Counted from the stretch's first letter, positions 21,288 to 32,790 are shown. The stretch: 64,000 nucleotides of DNA from Hofstenia miamia (GCA_004352715.1 SCFE01000068.1:557407-621406); one strand, 5' to 3'. Numbers and translations: made by a program. Notes: a model not told the origin generated them from the letters alone.

Positions 21288-23085
21288 TTTCTGTCACTCT
21301 CTGTGTGGCCATGAAATAGAGGTGCAGCACCTCATTTCCTATCTGTGTCATTTTGTCTTACCTCTTTCTTGAGCATATTGACAACATTGAGTGGCTGTGG
21401 GATGATGATGGGGAGCCTTCACTTATTATCCCTTTGTTCATTTGTATTTTTTAGAATACTTTCAATTGTATTGTGGCTGTGTATGTATTTGGTTGGTCCT
21501 CCATAAAGGAGGCACTACTGACATGTGGCAGCCCATCATTTTTAAGCTTATGACTGTTGCACTCCCAGCTTTCATTTTCCAGGGTACCTTTTCATCTATT
21601 GTTCACATATCAAAACATTTATAATTGTCCTGTATGTCCAATAAATTTTATATTTCCCTCTTGGGCTCACAGCCTTTTCATTTGACAGGCACCAATGGGT
21701 TTCTCCTAATGTAGCATCATCCCAAAATGAATAGCTGCAGGAATAACGTCAAATGATTATAGTAATTAAAAATAGTTGTAAAAATTAGTTAATGATTCTC
21801 TTCATTTTTGTAAGATGCAACTAAGCTACAATATTGTGCAAATTAAGAAAATTAAGTTAGCTGATTAAGTAAAAATTTGACAAAGGAAAATGAGTGAAAT
21901 GATGCTTATGAATGAACAGCCATATTGGCAGACGAATTATTTGAAATTCAAAATCAGCAGGTACTTCTAAGATTTTAAATAAATAGCTTTGAATTTGATT
22001 AAAAAGTTGATGAACAATAAATTCTTCAGAGTTTATTTTATTTACATTTCTTCATTATCTGGTTTGATTATTTAATAAAATGTTCAGCTAAGCAAGTTGT
22101 GTTGAGTAGTGGCTGGATGCCATCATGGGATCGATTCAAAGGGTCCTTGTGCCAGTCACAAAACCGCACTTATGTTACGGTTAGGAGATTTTCTATTCTT
22201 GCTTAGTCTGACTATCGATCTATACATGTACAAAATAATGAAAGCCTGAAATGACTGGATAGTCAAACCCTAAGCATATATATCTATTCTTAATAGTAGG
22301 AGACTTGACTATAATCGACCAAATAAATGACTCTACATGTATCATTATTAGATGTAAGTATAGGGAACTGCAATATTATTAATTAAATCACAAAGCCAAT
22401 AATTTTAAGGTAATGGCTACCTTAGTATTATTTATATGCAGTGAGTGTCAATGCCTGGTTGCTTTATTTACTCAAATCAACTAACACTGTACAACATTGA
22501 GTTTAAGTCAGTTACAACTTAACGTGAGTGCACACACTGAGCTAAAGTAAGGTTCACATAATTAGTTCCAATTGAGCTGAGACAGTGGATGCAGTCATCG
22601 TTCACAAAGAGGAGGAACTGTGCTGTGGTGATCGGCTTTGGGCAGAGGCCCAGAGAAGAATTGAAGAGGAAACGTCACGCGGCTCCATCACCTAAACAGT
22701 GATAATTATTATTCGATTAACCTAACTAGTTAACACGAAAGGAAAAGTTTGGCAGTCCGATGATCTAGTAACTCCTCACCCGCAATTTACTGAGTGATAA
22801 TCATCAATAGTGATACACAGTGCAAATAGGCCAGTTGGAGGATGTTACATGGCGTTCTCTTTTCCTTGCTAAGGTCTCTGCATATCCTCACTCTCTGATT
22901 CATTGAGTGTTGTTGCTCCTTGTCTTGATGTTACCTTGGCATCTGTTTTTGAACAACTCTCTGTCTACAATTGGTGGTTTTCTCCTTCTTTGATTGTTCT
23001 TATTGGCCTCTCTTCATCTTTAATATTCCTAAACATAGTTAATGCATTTAATTCCCATATTGTGGGGTCATAATGATTTCATTTT
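21288..23085 (-). repeat. retroelement fragment, tandem unit 2, split by an LTR
   Basis: Second copy of the preceding unit, interrupted at 21710-22849 by a ~1.1-kb LTR. The upper part (22860-23060, minus) encodes YDPTIWELNALTMFRNIKDE, which matches YDPEIWDINLLTTFRKLEEN in the minus-strand element around 33360-33420, the junction between integrase and ORFX. Confidence 0.75.
21710..22849 (+). repeat. LTR of the ~1.1-kb family (copy E), probably solo
   Basis: Starts TGTAGCATCATCC and ends GAGGATGTTACA. It aligns along its length to the reverse complement of the LTRs at 28708, 37360 and 41579. Shared landmarks include TTGATTATTTAATA...GTAGTGG(T)CTGGAT and GAGCTGAGA...CTTTGGGCAGA. Unlike its surroundings it keeps more than ten CpGs. 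It interrupts a repeat whose empty form is seen at 20960-21000. No clean target duplication was found. Confidence 0.8.
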
Positions 23086-23699
23086 TAGCCTCTCTTTGAG
23101 GTAATACACAAGGTAATAATATTATTGTTTAAGTTAGCAGAACTTGCAAAACTGAAATATAACAATGTCAGTAGCCACCATTACTTGCAAACTTATTATA
23201 GATTTATTCAGTAATATGCATGTTGAACTTACAATTTAGGGATCAGTACTACTGATGGTTATAACATTAAAACAGTTACTGTCAAGGATAGCAATTTATA
23301 ATGAGTTAATGCAGATATCATTGAGAGTACAGGATTTCACATGGTGACTGTGAAATGCTTTCAAAGAATGGATGGAGAACAAAATGCTATGATTACAAGG
23401 AAATGGAAATAGAAAAAATTCTCCAAGAACACTTTTGACAACATAGAGTAAACAGAAAGTCTCTTCAGTTGGACAGAATTAAAAAATAAAGGCATTCTCA
23501 TTATTACCAAGTAACAGCATATAGGGCAACAGGTAGTAAACATAAAGACTCCACAGTCATATGAAATGCAAAAATAAAGGCATTTTTGTATTCCCTTAAA
23601 ATGCAATTAGAAAATGAAAAGCACCAGAAATAGAAGTCACACAACAAAGCACCACCACACTTCATGGAATCAAATCTGAGCCAAACTAGACATTATGAT

Positions 23700-23949
23700 A
23701 GGGCACCATGAAAAGCCAGTTTATTGAAATTTTCTGAATGAATAAACTCTTTTGCAACAAACTTCAACAAGTGGGTGTTGATATTTGAGTTGAACATGTA
23801 AGAGCAGAGAGTTGGCCAAGAGGTGCCAGCAACAAGGTTCCCTCTATACTTTGATGGAGCAGCCTATCAATACTATCTACTGTTAGACAACATAATTAAA
23901 AGTAATTACAAGCTATTAATAGGAGATTTTAAACAGGCCTATAGCATGC
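23700..23949 (+). pseudogene. Gag fragment of plus-strand ORFX element (N part)
   Basis: Encodes FNKWVLIFELNM and then GAAYQYYLLLDNIIKSNYKL and LIGDF. It aligns with Gag of the minus-strand element (FAEWLQMFELMM; GAASQHYLLLDTEMKRNYQL; LIGDF). The frame is cut at about 23949 by an insertion and resumes near 25572. Confidence 0.7.
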
Positions 23950-23953
23950 ATGG

Positions 23954-24488
23954 TAGTCAGGTAGTCAGTGACTACCATAAATATTAATAAAAAGAATGAA
24001 CCAATTTCAATTTTTATTTCGTCAGATTATAATTGATTATTGTATTGATGTACATAAAATTATAATTTATAGTGAAATTTAAGAGCACATGAGTGTTTAA
24101 TTTACAGGCAAGAATTTGAAATTCTAATTTCCAACAACCAATTGACCATTTGTATGCCATACACTTCAAAATTATGAATTGTGATGTAGTCATAATTTAA
24201 AATGCTTACTACCCACATATATATTTAATTGCACAAGCTCTTTCTCCACACTTGCTGCTTCTAAACATATCCATTTTGTGGAGAATACTGTAAATAAACA
24301 ATGCCACTTGTGGCAAAATTGAGAATATTGAGGTAGTCAGATTTTAAACTGACTACTTCCTGCATATTTACTGAAAAGCAAAGCTCTGAATGCATTTCTG
24401 ATTGATGGATAATTTGTAAATAGCTATTGAATTATGCCACATGTGGCAAAGTTCTGCATTAATAGTAGTCAGATTTAGAAATGACTAC
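23954..24488. repeat. tandem array of GTAGTCA...TGACTAC hairpins
   Basis: Four hairpins: 23961-23975 (a perfect GTAGTCA-g-TGACTAC), 24186-24212, 24333-24356 and 24465-24488. The last two lie in units ~132 bp apart that also share a near-palindrome, ATGCCACTTGTGGCAAA at 24301 and ATGCCACATGTGGCAAA at 24434. Confidence 0.7.
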
Positions 24489-24657
24489 CATCAGATATAT
24501 TGATTTAATATGACATCAATATTTGATGGATTGTTAAATATCATAAGGCAAAAATACAATTGAAGCACTAGTATAAAAAAGCTCAGTCTGAAAATTTAAA
24601 TTAATAGCCTGTTTCAGATAATAACTTATGATTTTAAAGTGAATACAGGACCAGATA

Positions 24658-25390
24658 TGTAACTGGGCCAGATTTAGAAACTGCCAGGCTTGGCCATAAA
24701 ATTAAAAATGAAGTGGGCCCAGGATCTGAAATTTCTGCACAACATGTATGGAGTTATTCAAAATTTTAATAATAAATATGCATTCTCTTACATTAAAATA
24801 TTATATCAACTATTATATCCAATTGACTAATTAATAATTATATATTTAAAAGTAAATCCATGGAAGCAATAGTTACAATTAACTCAAAAATTGCCTTAGT
24901 TATGGCAAGCATCAATTAATTTCATTTATACTTTAGTTGTCCCATCATAAACTTTTAATTACTTAGACTATATACTGGATTTCAATTGCATGTTTGACAG
25001 TGGCATGCTGCATAAGTTCATAGCATTTTTATATGAGGTTCCATATACATATATTTTTATTAATAAAACTGCAAGACATATTAACTATTTAAAATTCCCA
25101 TTAAAAAGTCTTTCCAGCAGTTCACATCCTTATTGAAGCCAATCACTTTTAATGCTATCACAAATTATTTTATTGTTAAAAAGTGCAGTTAATGCAAACA
25201 ATTTTCATTTTAGTATTTTCAATTATGTTTAATTTTTTTATTTACAAAAATCTTATAATGGTTTTGGATATGACACTCTTGGGCCAGGCCTGGGCCTTAA
25301 TATAACCAATTAAAACAGGCCAGGCTAGGCTTGGTTTTTAGGTTAGACTGTCTGGGCAGGGCCCTGGCTTGAAATCATGGCCCAGTTACA
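24658..25390. mobile_element. TIR-bounded element, 733 bp
   Basis: Perfect 13-bp terminal inverted repeats, TGTAACTGGGCCA and TGGCCCAGTTACA. The subterminal GC-rich motifs (GGCCAGGC, GGCCTGGGCC) contrast with an AT-rich core. Non-coding. The flanks do not show an obvious target duplication. Confidence 0.65.
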
Positions 25391-25571
25391 ACTTTGCTAT
25401 GTACTATGTAGTTGCATTGAATATTCTTTATATATATATGCATATATATATTATATTTTTAGGAAATTTTGTAGTAATTTCATTAATATCAATGCAAACT
25501 ACAAAGACAAAAAATTGTAATATTATTGAACAAATGATTTTGTATTGTTTTGGATTACTACCATGAATGTT

Positions 25572-25870
25572 TAGGCTAGCTATGGACCTTATTTTAAGGT
25601 ATACTACAGAGGTGAAAGCTTCAAGGGTCAGTACAAAGTGATATTACAAAAACTACAGAGCAACAGATTAAATGACTTAAGAGAATACATGCAGCAGGTC
25701 AAGCATGTGTTGAAACTGAGCTTGAGGGAAAGCTTATAAAAACAATTATGATCTTTTCTCCCACTTCTGTAAAGGTTTACCAGATGATCTTAGACAAGCA
25801 TTTGAGCTTAACAGAGATGCAGAGGACACATTGGAAACATGAATCAGCAAATCCTGATCACTAAGCATTA
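25572..25870 (+). pseudogene. Gag fragment of plus-strand ORFX element (C part)
   Basis: Encodes ESFKGQYKVILQKLQ, LREYMQQVKHVLKLSLRESL and, after a frameshift, YDLFSHFCKGLPDDLRQAFE. The minus-strand element has YMQQVE and YDLFSHICKGMPESY in the same order. It is followed directly by ORFX with no pol between. Confidence 0.7.
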
Positions 25871-25879
25871 CCCTTAAAA

Positions 25880-27917
25880 ATAATAGTGCAATTAAAGGGA
25901 AAATTGTGTGCTGATCAAATACAGAAGCACAGCCTGGATAATGGCCATATTCCTAACAGTGGATGAAAACAAATGTGTCCCCATCAAAGTTGTAAGAGAA
26001 AAAAATTTCAAAATAGCAGTTTTGATGATTGTACCAAATATTAAAAACTGGCTGCTGGCAAATGTAAAGGCCAGCATTTTCCCCAGTTAAAAATAATGAA
26101 GTGATGATGAAATAAAAAAGCTGTTCATGAGAATTTTGAACAAGGAAACACTGATAGGAAAACTCTTTCTCATAGAGATTTTAAATAGACTAGACATATG
26201 CCCTAGTGAAATATACATATTTTCAGAGATAACAAGAAAATATATATGGGGCACCACATCTGACTTATACTTAAGCAATTCATAAAGCAGCCCTGGATGA
26301 CAATGGAAATGATAATAAAAAGGAAACAGGCAAACACACAAGACATAGTACTAAGAGTTTCAAAAACCAATGTCAATGTAAAATCATGAACAGCAATGCA
26401 GAAATTCATGAACTACTATATGAGATGCTCCTTTGTCAAAATACTAAAGCAGGAAAGAAAGAGGGAGAGGAACAATAAACATGAGATTCTCAACATAATC
26501 AAGATCCTGGCCAAGAAAATGAAAAACATTAATGATTAGGAATTCTTGCTCAGTTCATCAGTAATTGAGATATCACCTAAGACACAAAATCAATAGACAG
26601 GTTGAATATAAAAAAATGGAATGTACAGATACCACAGCAGGCATTGCAGTGGATCAAAACCTGTGATGGGAGATATTAAATTCAAACAACTATAGAATGT
26701 GAAAAAAGGAGAAAATAGCTGAAAGATATTTTAAAAAATTAAACAAATCACTTTCTAAATCTTTAGTGAAATACACAGAAGCATTCATGAAAAATAACTT
26801 GACAAACTTGACAAAACAGAAAATCAAATTGCAATTGACAATGCATAACAACCAAACTATTGATTAAACAAGGGGATGTCCTAAAATTAAGTAAGTCAGG
26901 ATTAACAAAAATGTTTTGGGAGGGAACACCATTGAAGAAAAGCTTTTATTCAGCAATGATTGGACTGGTAAAAGCAGGAGTAACAAAGAGGACTGACAGA
27001 GCTCAAGAACAAATGATTAAGTAGCAGCTATTGATATACACACCTCTGCCAACACCAAAAATTCCAATAATCATGCCAAAGTGGAAGATTGAGGATAAGC
27101 TGTTAATCAGACTACCCATGCATAGAGAGAATTTATACAGTGTGTACTTTAAAAGGGCTGAACAAATTATACAAGATCCCACATATATTAAGTCAAAGAA
27201 GCTAGTGCTGGAAGGAGATAACTCAGAAAGAATATTCATCAGGGGAGAGATCAGCCTGTACCACTTAATAAAAGAAGGAAGACCTGTGAGTGAGCAAACA
27301 TTAATACTGAACACAGGCATCAATGACATCATGTGGCTAGATCTATGGGAAAATAAGTACCAATACTACAAAATCTCAAAGAGAATAATCATTACCATGA
27401 TAAAGGCAAACATCAATGACCTTATGAGAATGACAGAAACTGAGATCAGAGAAAATATATGTTTCCTCTTCAATGAAGTAGCCAACTCAATCAAATTGGC
27501 AAGGTCTTCAAATTCTTTTACCTGAAAAGTGAACTAGAATCATCATTAGAACATTCAGCAACAATTGATGCTCACATGACTAGGATGATCACACATCAAG
27601 AAATCTGGCTATACAAAAAGTATTTCTATATATTCAGAGAAAGCCTCAACAAATGATGCACCACAATCACAGCAAACACAGTGCTACATGAAATTAAATC
27701 TTTGCAGTGCAAAGAAACTAAATATTAAGAAATAGAGATAATACTGAGACTAACAAAAAAATTGCAGTATCAGTTGATACAATGGAAGGATGAACAAGTG
27801 AGAGGCTTGATTGAAGAAGAACACACACTGGCCATGGGATTCTTATTAGTCTCACCCAACGTAAAAAGGTGCAAAAATAAAGGCACATATTCTGACAACA
27901 GTAATAGCAGTGCAATA
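25880..27917 (+). pseudogene. ORFX copy G (unknown post-pol protein), pol-deleted element
   Basis: Order matches ORFX of the minus-strand element. About 25908-26090: YRSTAWIMAIF, NIKNWLLANVKA. About 26100-26300: KETLIGKLFLIEI, DICPSEIYIFSEITRKYIWG. 27031-27525: RIFIRGEISLYHLIKEGRPV, NTGINDIMWLDLWENKYQYY. 27490-27660, after a frameshift: FFKFFYL, DAHMTRMI, LYKKYFYIF. A C-terminal extension runs to a stop near 27917. Several stops and frameshifts; dead. No known domain was recognised. The 164-codon open stretch at 27031-27525 is the best preserved part. Confidence 0.7.
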
Positions 27918-28707
27918 TAACAAAATATTTATTTAGAGCTATCTTATTTGTAAATGATTTATTAATAATCAGAAATTGTAAATACAGGTCAAAAAATGAT
28001 TCAGCTAAAAGTCAATAGCTTGGCTTTTGGACAAACAAGCCAAAACAGAAATTTAAATTTGTTATTGATTATCTGATTATTGAAAATTGTTTTAAAAAGA
28101 CCTGTAAGTGATTTTAGTATACCAGAAATTGTCAAAATGAAAACTAAGATCTAATAATGAGCAGTATCAATAAACTTTTAGTGGAGTTTAGTCATTCTTT
28201 AATTACACTTATTTAATTGGATTTAATAATGACATTAGATAGTTAAATTTCTGTGGGGCACTGGTGGTGGTGACTTTACTGATGGACATTGGTGCATACT
28301 AAGATCAATAAATTGATATTAATGCCTAATTAAATTAATAATTGCTATTAAACATTTAACTATCTAAGTATACAAATGGACTGTGAATTCCTGAATGATG
28401 AATGATTATTATAACTTTGTCCAGATATGTGATCAGGAACTAAGTTATAAGTTATTTAGACATCTAATAAATTGTTAATCTAATGCCCATTTGTTTAATA
28501 AAAGAAGCTTGTAATGCCAGTGATCAAAGAAGAGAAAATGAATGTATATGTATTACTTGATTGTTAATTATTGTTCAAATTACTAAACACAGAAACAAAG
28601 TTAATGTCTATTTTATCTATTGTTCATTTACACTGAAATCATTACATGATGTATTTCACTTGCTTTACAACAAGTTACATTTCTGTGCTCAATGTTATAC
28701 ATTATTT
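27918..28707. other. no gene seen
   Basis: AT-rich, CpG-free sequence between ORFX copy G and LTR A. No LTR for copy G could be recognised here. Confidence 0.6.
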
Positions 28708-29815
28708 TGTAATATCCTCTACCAGGCATTATAACTGTTTATCTACTGTTACTGTATAACGTTAGCTGTGTTATTGTGGGTAGGGATTTACTTATTACAT
28801 ACTGCTTGACTGTTGCTTCCGATAACTTATATAACTGGAATTAACCATTCACTATTTAGGTGACAAAGCCATGCGGTAATGTCTGTTGTGATCTTTTAAT
28901 GTGCATCTCCACATCCAGTTTCACTATTCTATCCGTTGGTTGAGTGCCACTTCTCAGCTCAATCGATACAGTTTATGTGTACCCTACTTTAGCTCAGTGC
29001 ATACTCAAGGCACGGCACAACTCGACTTAAATTCTATTTTGTGAAAGTGTTATATCTATTCGCAACCTGACTTGTTACTAGTTGTTCTTTAATTATTACA
29101 TGTAGCCATTACCAAAAATATATTGGCTTTAAATATATTTAGTTCGAACAACTTCCTAACCTACATTTATAGTTTACTACATGTACGGTCACTTTATCAG
29201 TCGATCATAGGTCGTTAATTTGGATCTAAAATAGTATTAATATATTTCCTAGGTTTCGGTCATCCAACCGTTTGTTGACAATTAATTATATTAATACATG
29301 TAGTAATGAAGTGCTAGTCGGCTAATCGAGAGAAAACCCCTATACCTAACCTATGTGCACTTTCGTGATCTGGCACAGAAACCCTAGAATCGTTCCCTGT
29401 GATGAATCCAGACCACTACTTAACACCGCTTGATTAGCTCGACATCGTATTAAATAATCAAACCGTTAATATGAAACAAAATAAGAATTCCAAGTAAAAT
29501 TCTTTATCAAACTCTTACAATGGTTTTCAATCTATTTATAGTAATTCCAAAAGAAGTACCTGTCGATTCAAATTTAAACTTCTGCCAAGATGGCGGCTGA
29601 AAATAATGAAAGCGTCATTTAGTCAAAAAGTATTTTTATCAACAGATACAAATATCTCTTTTCTGACACATATTGTTTCTTAGTTGCATAATACAAATAA
29701 ATCTTAAATAATTCTAATTGATTTGATTACAATATTTTTTAATTTTACTTCGACTTTAATCCCCTCTGCTCGACGTTTTGCAGCATATTTGAGATTTTAT
29801 GTGGATGATGCTACA
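28708..29815 (-). repeat. LTR A (3' LTR in element orientation)
   Basis: 1108 bp. On the plus strand it runs TGTAATATCC...GATGATGCTACA, so both strands give TG...CA ends. The internal side is set by homology: A, B and C all lose similarity after GATGCT(A/T)CA. About 30 CpGs are retained, unlike LTR B. Relative to B and C it lacks a 15-bp segment (GCCCAAAGCAGATCT) near 28910. Confidence 0.88.
29587..29597 (-). promoter_or_regulatory. YY1-like motif in LTR A
   Basis: AAGATGGCGGC (GCCGCCATCTT in element sense), identical to the textbook YY1 binding consensus. It is kept in LTRs A, B and C at the same position. YY1 binding itself is inference. Confidence 0.5.
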
Positions 29816-29830
29816 CGCCCTCCTCAGCTT
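29816..29830 (-). promoter_or_regulatory. polypurine tract
   Basis: In element sense AAGCTGAGGAGGGCG directly abuts the TG of LTR A. A purine-rich stretch at this point is the expected plus-strand primer, and it fixes both the LTR border and the minus orientation. Confidence 0.65.
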
Positions 29831-29849
29831 GTGTTATTTTCAGCACAGC

Positions 29850-32790
29850 TCATTCTCCATGCACCAAGGCATCCGCCTTTCGAATTATCGACTCAGCCTG
29901 TTGATCGGCCCACGAGGTTTTCTCAAATTTGGTTTGTTTGGTCATCTTAAGGATGATATCTCGTAGTTCATTTATCTTTTGCAAAAATATTTCGTAATAC
30001 TTGTTGTACAATTGTATTCCCTTAATACCTATCATCAATGTCATCTGTGCATCAGCCCTGCTTGTGTGGGCTAGGTCTTCTCTGATCTGATTGTCGGGAT
30101 AGAAAAACATGAATAATTTTCTTAGACTCCGGGTATTTGCCACATCTTTGTAAAAGAAACTGATATTGTCTCTTACTTCTTCTTCTGTTATGTTGTTAGG
30201 ATCATTCTTGTTGATCCGCATCATCATGATGATTTCTACTCTCTTTGTGACATCATAATAACTGTACTTTCTTTCCCAGATGTCCGTCCACATGATATCA
30301 TTTACTCCAGAGAAAAGCATTATGGCTCTTGGGTTACGTTCTTCTATCTCTTTTCTAAGATCTTGCAACTGTACGTTAATGGGTCTACCTTGTGTGTAGA
30401 GTTGATCTGGCATTATTGTGCCTTCAATGTAGACCCTCTCTCCATTATCATTTCTTAGCATTATCTCCTTTGATCTTTTGTAGTCATCTCATTCTACCAT
30501 AGCTTTTGCTTTTCTTTCTGTGTTTACATATGACTTGTACTCATGAAGGAATGTTTTTGCCACTTTAACCTCTTTTGGTAATCTCCATCATGGGAGGACC
30601 ATTGGTATCACAATAGTTTCCAGCAGTGTGCAGATTAGAATCTTTGTTTCTATTTGCCTCTCAATGTGTGGATATGGGCCTTCCATAGTTGGTGCTGTAG
30701 CTAGGCCTATCATGGAGGGGTAGTTCATTTTAGTTTCCAGAATGGTGTTCTGAAATGCTTGTGTTAATCCCCTCCAGCTTAATTTTAGTCATATTTCTTC
30801 TTTGATGTCTATTCTTGCTGTTATACATTCAACATCTACAGCTAGTTGGTTATATGGTTTCAGTAGCTCTTCCAATTCTGTCCTTGTAAATGCTTCCTTA
30901 AACAAGAGCTTCATTGTTGCCACCATTTGCTGGTCTCTAATATTCTGGAAGTTTATTTCCTTGATATCCTTGGCTTCCCTCATGACTTTGATTTCAACTA
31001 TCCATTCTATTGTCCTTGCTGGGCTGATTTCTACACATTTCTCAATGTTTATTCTGTCAATATGGTGCTGCATTTTAGGAGATAATAGTAATCTTGAGGA
31101 TGTTAACAATTGTTCTTCTTCTATCATCTCTGCTTGGGATTTCATAACCATTTCACAGACCTCCACTGGTTCCATTATGCCCCCTCATTTCATCATTTCC
31201 ACACTTCACACTTTGTATGATTTTTGTGAATGTGCACCATGGGCTGTCTCATTCATAGCATTCCATTTCACAATCAAGGGTCTTCTGCACATCTTTCTGT
31301 GCTAACATTTTTCTAATCTCAGCTGTGATCACTAGTTTCCATTTGATAATTTTTCTTGTTGTCAGCCATGGTTGATGTTCCAGTTGTTTTATCCATGTTT
31401 CAGATGTTGCTCCCCACATGTATTTTTTCATTGGTTCATCAAATATCATAATTTTGCTGGGGCATATCCCTGTCTTGTTAGCAATGCTTATCACTGACAT
31501 TTTCCCCATCGGATTTTCATTCATTATCATTTGACTAAGTATCTTCTCCATCATCTGTACTGGCTTTTCTGATCTATTTGGTGACTCCAGCTTTCATGTG
31601 TGACCTTTTAGTAGCCAATTTTTTGCTTGCGTATTTATCAGAGCTATTGCTATCTCATACTTTTTCACTTTTGCTAACTTATGCTGGGTGTGTCACAAGA
31701 TCAGGAGTTTCAATTCTGTTTCTTCAGTTGTAAAAATTGCTAGTATCCATGCCATTGTTCTGTAGTGTACCTCTGGTGCATTTTTCTCTTCAAATAATAA
31801 CTGTTTGAAATCTTTTCTCATGTTAAGCTCATAGGCTTTGTTCACCTCTGTTAATGCCATTTCCGCCAACTTGTGAAATTTCCATGACAGTGCTTTGATT
31901 TTTATTGCTGGCCAACCTTCCTCTACCTTTTGTTGTAATTTCATGTTTCTCCATATTGTCTGAATTTGTTGGAGATGCTCTTGTTTCTTTGTCAGACTGC
32001 ACTTTTTGAATAGTGTGTTTGCCTTTTCTATTCCATCTGTGTCTGATGTTAATTCTTATGCTTTTGTTTGTCTATAGAGGTCAATTGTGGTGCATGGGTC
32101 TACTATAATTCTGTAGATTTGTCCCCAGTAGTCTATCTGTAGATCAAATCATATCAACTCTGGGATTGTTGTGGTTCTTGATGTTCTTTCCCATGAGAAG
32201 GTATTTTTGGCTGACATGCATGCTTCTTTTAAGTGCTCAGGGATGTCTTTGTTTGTTGATATTGTGATTATTACTACTCTGACGTTTTTTACTCTTGCCA
32301 TTCTTGTTGTTTCATCTCTTTTCTTCTCCAAGTTTTTTGTATATTCTTTTTATTTCAGTACATGTATAATCTTAAGATTTTCTTCATCAATGTTTATTTC
32401 TGGTATTTCAGCTATTTTGTCTTTATACACCATTATGGCTTGTGTTGTGTCCAGTGTAAACTCATCATCAAATATGATGTGCACTGTGCTTTGCATGTAT
32501 GGTCTTTCTAATGTTTCATTCATCTCTTGAGGGTAGCTTATAATCACATTCACTTTTGGTCTATTATTTGCTTTGAGCAGTATCAGTAGATTCTTCCCTT
32601 CAGTTCTCACAACTTTCCATAGGTGGGCTTTTGTTTCTGGGGATAATTTTGTGAATGCATTGTAACACATCTTTGATGTTCCCATAAAGTAAGGATGTAG
32701 GGTTTCTCCGTCATTTTTCAACATCTGCTTTTCTCTTTCTTTCAATCTTATGGTTCTTTCTGAAGTAGTTTCCAAGAAGGCATGTAGCTG
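29850..32790 (-). pseudogene. ORFX: long unknown reading frame between integrase and 3' LTR
   Basis: About 970 codons. The open pieces 32775-32350, 32331-32149, 31944-31693 and 31554-31249 are all in one frame, separated only by single stops. After one frameshift near 31240, 31175-30789 and 30461-29850 share a second frame. The last piece is 203 codons and intact; it contains GVNDIMWTDIWERKYSYYDV, SLRKLFMFFYPDNQI and DAQMTLMIGIKGIQLYNKYY. Other blocks: ETLHPYFMGTSKMCY, TICPSK-like GICPSKIMIFDEPMKKYMWG, TMAWILAIF. No signal peptide, long hydrophobic segment or furin-like site is visible, so nothing supports an envelope protein. I recognise no known fold. Related copies lie at 25880-27917 and 38640-39150. 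Confidence 0.75.

Larger units (their letters stand above)
23950..25564. mobile_element. non-autonomous insertion splitting a Gag frame
   Basis: The Gag homology stops just before 23950 and resumes after 25564. The intervening 1.6 kb begins ATGGTAGT and ends ACTACCAT, a terminal inverted repeat. It contains hairpin repeats and an inner TIR-bounded segment. No coding sequence. No target duplication was recognised. Confidence 0.55.

Noticed and set aside
28708-29519. LTR end at the TTACA of position 29519, giving an 812-bp LTR
   Set aside because: TGTAA...TTACA is tempting, but similarity among LTRs A, B and C runs on for ~300 bp to GATGCT(A/T)CA, and a polypurine tract follows only there.
30802-31305. 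167-codon plus-strand open frame
   Set aside because: Shadow of ORFX, which is coded on the minus strand and conserved there.
29850-32790. Interpretation of ORFX as a retroviral envelope protein
   Set aside because: Position fits, but no signal peptide, membrane anchor, cysteine-rich ectodomain or cleavage motif is visible in any copy.
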